Below are positions 52,885 through 52,946 of a stretch of DNA of 52,946 nt, piece by piece. Source of the stretch: an uncultured Bacilli bacterium. Its GTDB lineage: Bacteria; Bacillota_I; Bacilli_A; RF39; UBA660. The position numbers and the translations under genes were made by a program. Under the pieces are notes generated by a model, which saw only the letters and a list, made by a program, of their open reading frames with translations, was not told the DNA's origin and made no database searches. The DNA lies in the NCBI GenBank assembly GCA_944358325.1, contig CALVQV010000003.1:1-52946 (forward strand), in the 5' to 3' direction. The stretch's first letter is position 1; each line of letters starts with the position of its first letter.

Positions 52885-52946
52885 TTAAGCACCAGCTGTT
52901 GGTGTAATATCTGTACTTGGACCATCATATCCGCCCATAGTATCTT
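52885..52946 (-). CDS. C-terminal end of a gene entering the window
   Basis: Only the last 20 codons are present, ending TMGGYDGPSTDITPTAGA then TAA. The small-residue, Gly/Thr/Pro-rich tail suits an exported protein, but nothing more can be said. Frame and stop are clear because the terminator follows seven bases later. Confidence 0.55.
   Translation of the reverse strand, partial: DTMGGYDGPSTDITPTAGA

Overview
The window is very A+T-rich, uses the standard bacterial code (TAA, TAG and TGA all end genes), and has strong GGAGG/GGTGA ribosome binding sites and TATAAT boxes often preceded by TGn. With a T-box aspartyl-tRNA synthetase, YlmH, RecG, QueH, an MraY/FtsW pair and SipW/TasA-type secretion, this points to a low-G+C Bacillota chromosome of the Bacilli/Erysipelotrichia type, perhaps an uncultured gut lineage. 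That placement is inference. No rRNA, tRNA or CRISPR array was seen.

Layout. (1) 1-8.3 kb, minus strand: hybrid histidine kinase, PlsC-like acyltransferase, Ca2+-type P-ATPase, uracil-DNA glycosylase, a small HExxH peptidase, and an HD hydrolase followed in the same frame, after one TAG codon, by a P-loop kinase-like region with no start codon of its own. (2) 8.6-18.7 kb: a 10-kb integrative element bounded by imperfect GGTACCTA-containing direct repeats. It carries tnpV, a KAP-type membrane NTPase, an Eco47II-type restriction-modification operon with an ASCH protein, an XRE repressor, a coiled-coil/membrane protein that may be a defence effector, and a rightward xis-like / RepA-like ATPase / tyrosine integrase operon behind two matching TTGTGA-N7-TCACAA operators. 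No conjugation genes are visible. (3) 18.7-27.3 kb: accessory minus-strand genes, including an anchored cyclophilin-like protein, a MerR-controlled alpha/beta hydrolase, an SDR, a DUF362 protein, a phage antirepressor remnant and two XRE regulators, one membrane-bound. (4) 27.3-39.6 kb: core genes recG, dnaE, queH, aspS with its T-box, ylmH, ftsW and mraY, plus two well-delimited small-RNA candidates at 27.4 and 29.6 kb and a broken MATE gene.

(5) 39.7-52.9 kb is the most unusual part: a surface-protein secretion locus. One transcription unit encodes a 1220-residue GLUG-like/Ig-like surface protein, two SipW-dependent TasA-like proteins and a signal-peptidase-like protein without catalytic residues. 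The next unit encodes a SipW-type signal peptidase fused to a large cytoplasmic domain with a degenerate EAL-like end, a membrane-anchored McrB-like AAA+ protein, a DUF2357/McrC-like partner without an evident nuclease, a second SipW peptidase and another SipW-type substrate. A fifth SipW-type substrate stands alone on the opposite strand beside mraY. The arrangement suggests that the AAA+/DUF2357 pair works in processing or assembling surface fibres rather than in cutting DNA. This is inference, but it is the best candidate here for an undescribed system.
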